Part shown: one piece after another, positions 41,332 through 49,615 of the stretch
Layout of the letters: each line of letters begins with the position of its first letter
Numbering within the stretch: the stretch's first letter is position 1
Assembly (NCBI RefSeq): GCF_000820845.2
Contig: NZ_CBXV010000001.1
Coordinates: forward strand, 186,001-250,000
DNA from: Pyrinomonas methylaliphatogenes
GTDB lineage: Bacteria > Acidobacteriota > Blastocatellia > Pyrinomonadales > Pyrinomonadaceae
DNA: 64,000 bases
Direction of reading: 5' to 3'
Made by a program: the position numbers and the translations under genes
Notes under the pieces: generated by a model
Databases searched by the model: none
What the model was told of the DNA's origin: nothing
What the model saw: only the letters and a program-made list of their open reading frames with translations

Positions 41332-43943
41332 ATGAGGCGCGCGTTCAGGCGGTTTCTCGGTCCCCTCTTGCTGGCTTTTTGTTTGGCCGCTCAGGCACAA
41401 GAACGGCAACAGACAGGGATGCTGCGCATTTTCGTCGTCGATCCAGCCCGAGCGCAGATCGCAGGTGCGACCGTGCGCCTTAAAAACGAGCGCGGCGAGC
41501 AGGTGGGTGAAACTAAAACTTCCGCAACACAACCGGCGGTCTTCAACAAGCTCGGGCCTGGGAACTACTTTTTAGAGGTCGAAGCTCCAAATTTCAAAGC
41601 TCGTTCGAGCGCGGTAGAAGTTAAACGCGGCGTAAACGATCTCACGATCGAACTCGAGATCGCTGAGCTAAAAGAGAGAGTCGAGGTTCAGCCCGATGCT
41701 GTGGAGCGCGCGCTCGATCCGAAAGAGGGGGCCTTGACGAACTTTCTATCTCGCGAGCAGATCGATGCTTTGCCCGACGATCCGCAAGAGTTGGAGCGGG
41801 TTTTGCGCGAGATCGCTGGCCAAGACGCAGTCATTCGCGTCGATGGTTTTACAGGCGGCAGGTTGCCGCCGAAGTCACAGATAGCTTCGATTAAAATCAT
41901 CCGCAGCAATTTCGATGCGGAGTTCCATGAAGCCGGTACCCCGCTCATCGATGTCACAACTCGCGCTGGCGGCGCGAATTGGTACGGATCCTTAGCGGGG
42001 CGCTTCAATGATGAGGCATTGAACGCGCGCTATCCATTGGCCGCGCAGCGACGTCCAGCGCAGCTAAAAAACTTCGATGGATTCATCAGCGGTCCGCTCG
42101 TCAAGAACAAGACCTCGTTGACGCTCTTTGCCTTCGGCAATGACTCCTTCGATACCGCGGAGATCAACGCTTTCCTCCCGGGAGGCAGGTTCAGTGATGG
42201 GGTGCGGCGGACCAATAGATTCCTCTATTACTCCGTTCGGCTGATTCACAATCTGTCGCAAACCCACTCGCTCAATCTCAGTTATAACGGCAACGGCGTC
42301 AGGTTGGAGGGGCAAGGCGTCGGTGGATTGAATCTTCCCGAACGCGCTTTCAAGACCAACAGCTCGACTCAACAAATCAGATTCTCTGAATCCGGTCCGT
42401 TCGGGCGCTCTCTCTTCAACGAGCTCCGCTCTCAGTTCACCGACGATCTGTCGAAATCGCGCCCGGCCCATCGGTCGCCGGCGGTCAACGTGCTCGGCGC
42501 ATTCAATGGTGGCGGCGCTGGAGTCGAAAACAATGATCGCCGACAGAATCTCTATCTCGCCGATAATCTGCTATTCGCTCTCGGCAGTCATGCCATGAAG
42601 ATAGGCTTGCTGTTTGAACGGGAGAGCGTAAGGCGGACGTCTGCTGACGGCATCAACGGAGCTTTCACTTTCTCAAGTCTAGAAGATTTCTTGCGTGGGC
42701 GTCCGGCGATCTTCGTCCAGCGGCGCGCCGCGAGTTCTGTCGCTTTCGCGCAGAGTCAGTTGGGCATATTCGTTCAAGATGATGTGCGGTTACACAAGAG
42801 CCTATCGCTCGTTTTGGGCTGCGCTATGAGTGGCAGAGCGTTCTGAAGGATCGTGACAACTTCTCGCCGCGCATAAGTCTCTCTTGGGCGCTCGATAAGC
42901 GTGGGAAGGTGGTCCTTCGCGGCGGTGCGGGCGTGTTCTATGTGTGGTTGAATTCGCGAGATTACGCGACGATACTGAGCCGCGGGAGCGATCAACCAGG
43001 CGAAACGATCATCATAAACCCAAGTTTCCCCGATCCGTTTGCGTCGCTTTCCTCTTCACCCGAAAACCTGCCCAAAAACTTCTGGACCATCGCCCGGGAT
43101 CTGAAGAATCCATCCATCGGGGTTTCGTCATTTGGCGTCGAGATGCGCCCGAGGCGCAATCTCACGCTGCAGGTGCTCTACCGTTTCGCGCGCGGCGTGC
43201 ATCAGTTCCGAAGCAGAGATGTTAATGCGCCGATAGGCGGAAGAAGGCCGAATCCGTCTTTCGGCCAGATCATACAGATTGAGTCATCGGCCTTTTTCGC
43301 CCGGCACGCACTCGAAGTCAACGTCAGCGGCGGATTCACGCCCAGATTCTCCTATGCCTTGAGCTACACTTTAGCGAAAGAGATCTCCGATGCCGATGGC
43401 ATCTTCAGCCTCCCTTCGAATAGCTACGATTTGAGGCGTGACCGCTCGGTTTCAAATTTGGACCAGCGGCATCGCTTCTATGCTTTCGGCAGTTGGAAGA
43501 TAAGAAACGGCCTGACCATCTCGGTTAGTTGCCGTGCCGCCTCTCCGCTGCCCTATACGGTGACGACAGGGAAGGATGATAACGGCGATGCGATATTCAA
43601 TGATCGTCCGCCCGGAGTCGGGCGCAACAGCTTGCGCGGTAGTTGGCAGCGACAATGCGATGCGAATCTCGGTTGGACGATCTACTGGGGAGAGCGAGAT
43701 GCGGCTGATTCCGGGACTGGTCCACGAACGCTGATTTTAAGCGGGAGCGAAGCGGCGGCGGGGACCTTCGACGTAAATTCGAAAAAGAGATTCTCGCTGC
43801 GCTTTTACGCCGCCGCGACCAATGTCTTCAATCAAACAAACCGTCAAAGCTTCATCGGCGTGTTGACCTCACCTCTTTTCGGTCAGGCGATCGCCGCCGA
43901 TCAGCCGAGACGAGTTGAGCTCGGGATGAGATTCAGTTTCTGA
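41332..43943 (+). pseudogene. TonB-dependent receptor broken by a one-base frameshift
   Basis: The first part (41332-42846) has a signal peptide, a carboxypeptidase-regulatory-like domain (MLRIFVVDPARAQIAGATVRLK), a plug-like region (VIRVDGFTGGRLP) and the first barrel strands. At the GGG at 42816-42818 the frame shifts. One missing base would join GIFVQDDVRLHKSLSLVLG to LRYEWQSVLKDRDNFSPRISLSW in the other frame. That frame runs to the stop at 43943 and ends in a typical RRVELGMRFSF. The restored protein would be about 870 residues, shorter than the other receptors here. It may be inactive, or the break may be an error. Confidence 0.75.
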
Positions 43944-44160
43944 ATCCTTATTACAATCACGCGAGCCATTCGGCGCTTCTCGCTATATCGGAACGATGTT
44001 CATGCCTTCGGGGCTGGATGGGCCGCAGGATGCAGCGCCGCTAGTTGGCTGGGGCGTCCACCGGCTTCTTCTTGGCGGGTGACGTTCGCGCGCGGGATTT
44101 GGTATAAATCCCGTTTGTCGATTCGCCGCTCCAATCGCTCCGATCGAGAGAGAGAAGCCG

Positions 44161-44934
44161 ATGAGTTTTCATGTGCGCGTTTTGAAGATGGGAGAATGTG
44201 AAGTGGCTGGCCCGGAAGTTTACTGGATGAGCCACTGGCATGAGTGGGTGAAACTCTACTTCTGGATGGTCCTGATTCAAGGCGATGGGATCACGGCGAT
44301 CATCAACACCGGACCGCCGGATGATCTCGGCGAACTCAACGCGCGGTGGAGCGCGACATTTGGCGAGCGCGGCAAACTCGTGCGCGCCGAAGATGAGCGC
44401 CCGCTCGCTGCGCTCGGCGCGCTCGGCATCCGGCCCGAGGATGTCGATTACGTTTTGATCACGCCGCTGCAGATCTACGCGACGGCGAACATACAGCTTT
44501 TCAAAAACGCGCAAGTGTGCATCTCGAAGCGCGGATGGATCGAAGATTTCCATGCCGAAAAGTTCCCGCTTCACGTCCCACGCCACCTGCGCTTGTCGGA
44601 TGAGACTTTGCGTTATCTGTTGTTCGAGGGGCGCGAGCGCCTGCGCCTCGTCGAGGACGAAGATGAGATCATCCCCGGCATCAGATGCTTTTGGGCGGGC
44701 GTGCACCATCGCTCTTCGATGTGCTATATCATTGAGACCGCGCGCGGTAGGGTTGCCGTTTCGGATTGCGTCTTCAAGTACGATAATCTGGAGCAGATGA
44801 TCCCGCTCGGCATACAGGAGAGCATGGAAGAGTTCTATCGCACGTGCCGGCGCATCAAGCGCGAGGCGGATATCTTCATCCCGCTCTACGAACCGGAGGT
44901 CGCGCGCCGACATCCGCAAGGGATCATCGCGTGA
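44161..44934 (+). CDS. MBL-fold protein lacking the canonical metal site
   Basis: A 257-residue protein with the fold of AHL-lactonase-like metallo-beta-lactamase relatives (MVLIQGDGITAIINTGPP, EDVDYVLIT at 93-101, VHHRSSMCYIIETARGRVAVSDCVFKYDN). Where active members have THxHxDH, this one has Thr101-Pro-Leu-Gln-Ile-Tyr-Ala, so all four metal ligands of the motif are lost. The downstream HH and SDC positions remain. A GAGAGAGAGAAG element precedes the ATG. It is followed by an SDR and the GntR regulator. It may be a non-metal hydrolase or a binding protein, and its substrate is unknown. Confidence 0.75.
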   Translation: MSFHVRVLKMGECEVAGPEVYWMSHWHEWVKLYFWMVLIQGDGITAIINTGPPDDLGELNARWSATFGERGKLVRAEDERPLAALGALGIRPEDVDYVLITPLQIYATANIQLFKNAQVCISKRGWIEDFHAEKFPLHVPRHLRLSDETLRYLLFEGRERLRLVEDEDEIIPGIRCFWAGVHHRSSMCYIIETARGRVAVSDCVFKYDNLEQMIPLGIQESMEEFYRTCRRIKREADIFIPLYEPEVARRHPQGIIA

Positions 44935-44986
44935 GCTTTCGCGCCACGATCTTTCACCGGTCGCCGCAAAGGCGGCATAGGTCAGA

Positions 44987-45751
44987 ATGAGCGAGCGTTT
45001 GAGCGGAAAAGTTGCGATCATCACCGGCGGCGCTTCAGGGATAGGACGCGCGACGGCCATCCTCTTTGCCGAAGAGGGCGCGCGCGTCGTCATCGCCGAT
45101 GTAAACGAAACGGCGGGCGCGCGCGTCGCCGCCGAGATCGAAGGGCGAGGCGGCAAAGCCCTGTTCGTGCCGACCGATGTCGCACAAGAGGCGGATGCTC
45201 GGCGCGCGTGCGAGCGGACTCTGAGCGTCTATGGTCAACTCGATATACTGGTCAATAGCGCGGCGATCTTCAGTTTCAGGGGATTGACGACGTCCGTCGC
45301 CGAATGGCAGCGTTCGTTAAGCGTGAACGTCATCGGGACGGCGCTCATGAGCCGTCATGCTGCAGAAGCGATGAAAAATCGCGGCGGCGCGATCGTCAAC
45401 CTCGGCTCGATTTCGAGCTTCGTCGCTCAACCTTCCTTTATCCCTTACAGCGCGACCAAAGCGGCGATCGTGCAGATGACGCGCAACATGGCGATGGATC
45501 TCGCGCCTTTCAACATCCGCGTCAATTGCGTCTGCCCGGGAACGATCCTGACGCCGGCGAGCGACGATTACGTCAAACAGGCCGGCATGAACCTCGAGCA
45601 GTATATCGCCGCCGAGAGCGAGAAGACTTTGCTCAAAAGAGTCGGTCAGCCGCGCGAAGTCGCCTGCGCGATCCTTTTCCTCGCCTCGGACGAAGCTTCG
45701 TTCATCACCGGGACCTATCTGCTGGTCGACGGCGGTTACACGGCGAAGTGA
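44987..45751 (+). CDS. Short-chain dehydrogenase/reductase
   Basis: A 254-residue classical SDR. The cofactor motif is TGGASGIGRA with Asp at the end of the second strand (VIADVN), which favours NAD. NSAAI follows, and the active site has Ser in LGSISS with Tyr-x-x-x-Lys (YSATK). The C-terminal LVDGGYT is typical. Sequence alone does not separate sugar dehydrogenases from other SDRs. Context next to rhamnose genes suggests a sugar or hydroxy-acid substrate. It lies 52 bases after the MBL-fold gene and both may form one unit. Confidence 0.88.
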   Translation: MSERLSGKVAIITGGASGIGRATAILFAEEGARVVIADVNETAGARVAAEIEGRGGKALFVPTDVAQEADARRACERTLSVYGQLDILVNSAAIFSFRGLTTSVAEWQRSLSVNVIGTALMSRHAAEAMKNRGGAIVNLGSISSFVAQPSFIPYSATKAAIVQMTRNMAMDLAPFNIRVNCVCPGTILTPASDDYVKQAGMNLEQYIAAESEKTLLKRVGQPREVACAILFLASDEASFITGTYLLVDGGYTAK

Positions 45752-45794
45752 GAGGGCACGTTCGCCCATCCGCGGGGCGAGTCTGAATATTCGC

Positions 45795-45838
45795 ATATCA
45801 TCTTATAACCTTGTAATGCTTCGATGATCGTGTGATAA
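45795..45838 (+). promoter_or_regulatory. GntR gene promoter with degraded operator
   Basis: ATATCAT-CTT-ATAAC-C (45795-45810) abuts a -35 TTGTAA (45811-45816); a 16-base spacer and a -10-like TGATAA (45833-45838) follow. The layout copies the rhaD and receptor promoters, with two mismatches in the right half-site. Confidence 0.55.
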
Positions 45839-45897
45839 TGTGTCCCGCGTTCGTGTCGGGAAGAGTCGAAGACTTCTTGAGCGCGGGAGGATTTCCG

Positions 45898-46593
45898 GTG
45901 GAAGCGAAAGAGCGGATGTTGAAGTTGATCCAACCGATTTCGAAGAAGGATCAGGTTGTGTTGGCGATCAAAGAGGCGATCCTTTCCGGCGCCATCGCTC
46001 CGGGCGATCAGATCGTCGAAAGTCGGCTCGCGCAGCAGCTAGGGACGGGGATACCGCTGGTCCGCGAAGCGCTCATCGAGCTCGAGCATCAGGGATTCGT
46101 GCAGAAGACACCGTATAAGGGAACGACCGTCACCAAACTCGGGCCGAGCGAGATCCGTCAGATCTTCGAGCTGCGCGTCGAGCTCGAAGCGCTCGCCGTT
46201 CAATGGGCGAAAGAGAAGGCGACGGAAGAGGATCTTGCCGAGCTGCAGAGTCTCGTCAAGAAGATGAAGCGCGCCGCGACGGATCTCGAACTCGATCTTT
46301 TTTACGAGAACGATCTGGCATTTCATCGCAAGTTGTGGCAGATATCAGGCAACGTCTATCTGGCCGATGCGTTGGAGAGGATCGTCGTTCCGCTCTTCGC
46401 TTTCTTCGTGATGAAGACCAAGCGTCGGCGCGAATCTTACGTCGAGAGCGCCAATTCGCACGCGAAGATCGCGGAAGCGATGCGCAGCGCGAGCGCGAGC
46501 GAACTGCGTCGTTTGATGAAGCGCTCGCTCGCCAGCTGGCAGGATGAGATGCTCGAACTTCTCTTCAAGGAAGAAGAACCGCAAAAGTCATAG
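45898..46593 (+). CDS. GntR-family regulator with FCD domain
   Basis: A 231-residue transcription factor of the FadR subfamily. Residues 10-75 form the winged helix (VLAIKEAILSGAIAPGDQIVESRLAQQLG, VREALIELEHQGFVQKTPYKGTTV). Residues 85-220 form the all-helical FCD ligand domain with the metal-site pattern NDLAFHRKLW and SANSHAKIAEAM. The GTG at 45898 has GGGAGG seven bases upstream; the open frame from 45832 overlaps the promoter. Given the operator-like sequence before its own gene and at four other promoters in the window, I infer that it controls rhamnogalacturonan/rhamnose use, probably as a repressor released by a pathway intermediate. Confidence 0.88.
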   Translation: MEAKERMLKLIQPISKKDQVVLAIKEAILSGAIAPGDQIVESRLAQQLGTGIPLVREALIELEHQGFVQKTPYKGTTVTKLGPSEIRQIFELRVELEALAVQWAKEKATEEDLAELQSLVKKMKRAATDLELDLFYENDLAFHRKLWQISGNVYLADALERIVVPLFAFFVMKTKRRRESYVESANSHAKIAEAMRSASASELRRLMKRSLASWQDEMLELLFKEEEPQKS

Positions 46594-46773
46594 CTCTGCG
46601 CCTGAAGGCGAACGCTTCCAGCGCCGGACGATTCGGTGAGATGGGGGAGATGTTCGCCGAAATCGTCGCGTGTGGACCGAGGCCGATCGCTGCGCTTCGG
46701 AGCGCGAGACCGTTGACTGGGGCTTTTTGAAAGTCGATATTGGCGCGTCGATGCGCTTTCGTTTCGAAAGGAC

Positions 46774-49548
46774 ATGGCCGAAAAGATCTCTCTTCGCACG
46801 GCATTCTCTTTGCTCATCTTCGTCTCGCTTCTTTCGACGAATATCCGCGCCGATCTTGGCGACCTCGAGCGCGGGTTTGAGCGCCCGCCCGACGATTGTC
46901 GGATCATGATGCGCTGGTGGTGGTTCGGTCCAGCGGTGACGACGCGCGAACTCGAACGCGAGATGCGGTTGATGAAAGATGGGGGCATCGGCGGGTTCGA
47001 AGTGCAGCCCGTCTATCCGCTCTTGCCTGACGATCCGGTCAACGGATTTCGCAACCTCCCTTTCCTCTCTGACGAGTTCATCGCCGCGCTGCGCTTCACT
47101 TACGAGAAGGCGCGAGAGTTGGGCTTGCGGATGGATCTGACGCTCGGCAGCGGGTGGCCGTTCGGCGGCCCACAGGTTGGGATCAGCGATGCCGCCGGGA
47201 TGTTGCGCGTCGAACGCGCCAAAGTCCGTGCCGGAGAAAGGCGCGTTCCGTTGCCATACGTCACATCGGGAGAGAGGTTGATCGCCATCTTCGTCGCCCG
47301 TACGGATGAGCGCGGCGAACTCATCGCGAGCAGTCTGCGTGAGATCACGGAGACCAGAGATGGGGCGGTTTATCTCGATGGTGAGGATGCGCCGCGCGAA
47401 TTGCTGTTTTTCATCTCGAGTCGGACCGGGATGCAGGTCAAGCGTCCGGCTGTGGGTGCCGAAGGTTACGTGCTCAACCATCTGGACCGGTCGGCGGTCG
47501 AAAGGTATTTGCAGAACGTCGGCGAGCGTTTGCTGAGCGCGTTCCCGTCGGGAGCGCCGTATGCCGTCTTCTGCGATAGCCTAGAAGTTTACAATCAAGA
47601 CTGGACCGATGATCTGCTCGAAGAGTTTAGGAGGCGACGCGGTTACGACCTGAAGCCGTATCTGCCAGCTTTGGTCGCGGACATCGGTCCGCAGACGGCG
47701 GCGATCCGGCACGATTGGGCGAAGACGCTGACCGAACTGCTCAACGAGCGCTTTCTGGCGCCGCTCGAGTCATGGGCGGCGCGGCACGCGACGCGCGTTC
47801 GCGCGCAGGTCTACGGTGTTCCCGCCGCGGTGCTTTCGAGCAACGCGCGCATTGATCTGCCGGAAGGCGAAGGTCATCAGTGGCGCTCGTTGAGCGCGAC
47901 GCGCTGGGCCTCTTCCGCCTCGCACATCTACGGGCGTCAGGTGACCTCATCGGAAACTTGGACGTGGCTGCACTCGCCCGTTTTTCGCGCCACTCCGCTC
48001 GACGTCAAGGCCGAAGCCGATCTTCACTTCCTGCAGGGCATCAACCAGTTGATCGGGCACGGCTGGCCCTATACGGCGGAAGGCGTCGAATATCCGGGAT
48101 GGCGGTTTTACGCCGCCGGAGTCTTCAACGAGAAGAACCCGTGGTGGATCGTCATGCCGGATCTCGCGCTCTACTTGCAACGGCTGAGTTTCATGATGCG
48201 ACAGGGGCGCCCGGTTAACGACGTCGCCATCTATCTGCCGACCGATGATGCGTGGGCGCGCTCTTCCGCCGGGCGCGTGAACATGATCGAGCACTTGCGC
48301 GCCGCGGTTGGCCCAGATGTGGTCGCGCGCGTGCTCGAGGCCGGGTACGGATTCGATTTCTTCGATGATGAAGCTTTGATGCGCGCCGGGCGCATCGAAC
48401 GCGGCGCTCTCGTCCTCGGCGATAACCGCTACCGCATCGTGATCTTGCCGGGAGTCGAGCGCATCCCGCTAGAGACGTTGCGCCGGTTGGAAGATTTCGC
48501 GCGAAGCGGCGGCGTGCTCGTCGCCACACGGCGACGCCCGAGCCTGGCGCCGGGTTTCGCGGCGAGCGAGGAGGAGAGGCGCGCCATCGAGGATGTTTCG
48601 CGCCGATTGTTCGAAGGCGAAGGAGCCCCGGCGCGCTTCATCCCCATGGAGGATCAGGGTTTGACCTCCGCGCTTCAGACGCTCGCGCAACCCGACGTGC
48701 AGCTTTCGCCGAAGATCTCCGAGATAGGTTTCGTACATCGTCGAACTGACGATGCTGAGATCTATCTCCTCGTCAACACATCGAACGCGAGGCGAATATT
48801 CAAAGCGACTTTCCGTGTGCAGAAGGGGCGAGCCGAGCGTTGGGATCCGTTGACTGGGCGCCGCATCGCCATCGAAGCGGAACGAACGCCACAGGGCTTG
48901 AGCGTCGCGTTGGATCTTGCGCCCTATGAATCGTGCCTGATCGTCTTCACTGACCGCGCGCTGCCGATTGCGCGAAATGACGAGCTTCAGATCGGCGCGC
49001 TCGATTTGAGTTCCGATTGGAATGTCGCGTTCGCTGGCGGCCCATCGATTCAGATGCGCGAACTTCGCTCGTGGACCGAGTTGGAAGCGACGCGCTATTT
49101 CTCGGGCACGGCGACGTATGAGAAAGAGTTCGATCTGCCGGCTGAATTCGCGCGCTCGGGCGTGCGCGTCAAGCTGGATTTGGGCGAAGGCCGCGCGCTC
49201 GAACCGAAGATTCTGCGCTCGGGGATGCAGGCTTGGTACGAGGGGCCGGTGCGCGAAGCGGCGGTCGTTTACGTCAACGGTCAGCGCGTCGGTTCCGTCT
49301 GGGCTCCGCCATACGCGCTCGACGTGACGGGTTTTTTGCGGCCTGGGCGAAACCGGATTCACATCGAGGTCGCCAATCTCGCAGTTAACTACATGGCCGG
49401 GCGCAAACTTCCCGATTACCGGCTGCTTAACTTGCGCTACGGCGAACGCTTCCAACCGCAGGATATGGACAAGATCCAAACGGTGCCAGCCGGATTGTTC
49501 GGCCCCATACGTCTGATCGCTACGCGAGACCGCGCCGCCGGTCGATAG
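46774..49548 (+). CDS. Secreted GH106 alpha-L-rhamnosidase
   Basis: A 924-residue enzyme that releases L-rhamnose from pectic oligosaccharides. A signal peptide comes first ([14 protein letters not shown]). The GH106 core is recognisable from [68 protein letters not shown] and HGWPYTAEG. The C-terminal beta-sandwich carries [22 protein letters not shown]. The length is slightly below the roughly 1000 usual for the family. The ATG at 46774 follows GAAAGGAC. It lies downstream of the GntR gene and immediately before another GH2 enzyme. Confidence 0.93.
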   Translation: MAEKISLRTAFSLLIFVSLLSTNIRADLGDLERGFERPPDDCRIMMRWWWFGPAVTTRELEREMRLMKDGGIGGFEVQPVYPLLPDDPVNGFRNLPFLSDEFIAALRFTYEKARELGLRMDLTLGSGWPFGGPQVGISDAAGMLRVERAKVRAGERRVPLPYVTSGERLIAIFVARTDERGELIASSLREITETRDGAVYLDGEDAPRELLFFISSRTGMQVKRPAVGAEGYVLNHLDRSAVERYLQNVGERLLSAFPSGAPYAVFCDSLEVYNQDWTDDLLEEFRRRRGYDLKPYLPALVADIGPQTAAIRHDWAKTLTELLNERFLAPLESWAARHATRVRAQVYGVPAAVLSSNARIDLPEGEGHQWRSLSATRWASSASHIYGRQVTSSETWTWLHSPVFRATPLDVKAEADLHFLQGINQLIGHGWPYTAEGVEYPGWRFYAAGVFNEKNPWWIVMPDLALYLQRLSFMMRQGRPVNDVAIYLPTDDAWARSSAGRVNMIEHLRAAVGPDVVARVLEAGYGFDFFDDEALMRAGRIERGALVLGDNRYRIVILPGVERIPLETLRRLEDFARSGGVLVATRRRPSLAPGFAASEEERRAIEDVSRRLFEGEGAPARFIPMEDQGLTSALQTLAQPDVQLSPKISEIGFVHRRTDDAEIYLLVNTSNARRIFKATFRVQKGRAERWDPLTGRRIAIEAERTPQGLSVALDLAPYESCLIVFTDRALPIARNDELQIGALDLSSDWNVAFAGGPSIQMRELRSWTELEATRYFSGTATYEKEFDLPAEFARSGVRVKLDLGEGRALEPKILRSGMQAWYEGPVREAAVVYVNGQRVGSVWAPPYALDVTGFLRPGRNRIHIEVANLAVNYMAGRKLPDYRLLNLRYGERFQPQDMDKIQTVPAGLFGPIRLIATRDRAAGR

Positions 49549-49615
49549 GGAAGCGCTTTACGGAGACGATCGAGTCAGGCTGAACGATCTTTCAGAGTCG
49601 AAGCTATATTTCGAA

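Noticed and set aside
44094-44112. GGGATTT/AAATCCC inverted repeat before the MBL-fold gene
   Set aside because: Short, no T-run, no match to the other operators; probably not functional or too weak to call.
44161-44934. N-acyl homoserine lactone lactonase
   Set aside because: The fold fits but the required HxHxDH ligands are absent, so a quorum-quenching role is not supported.
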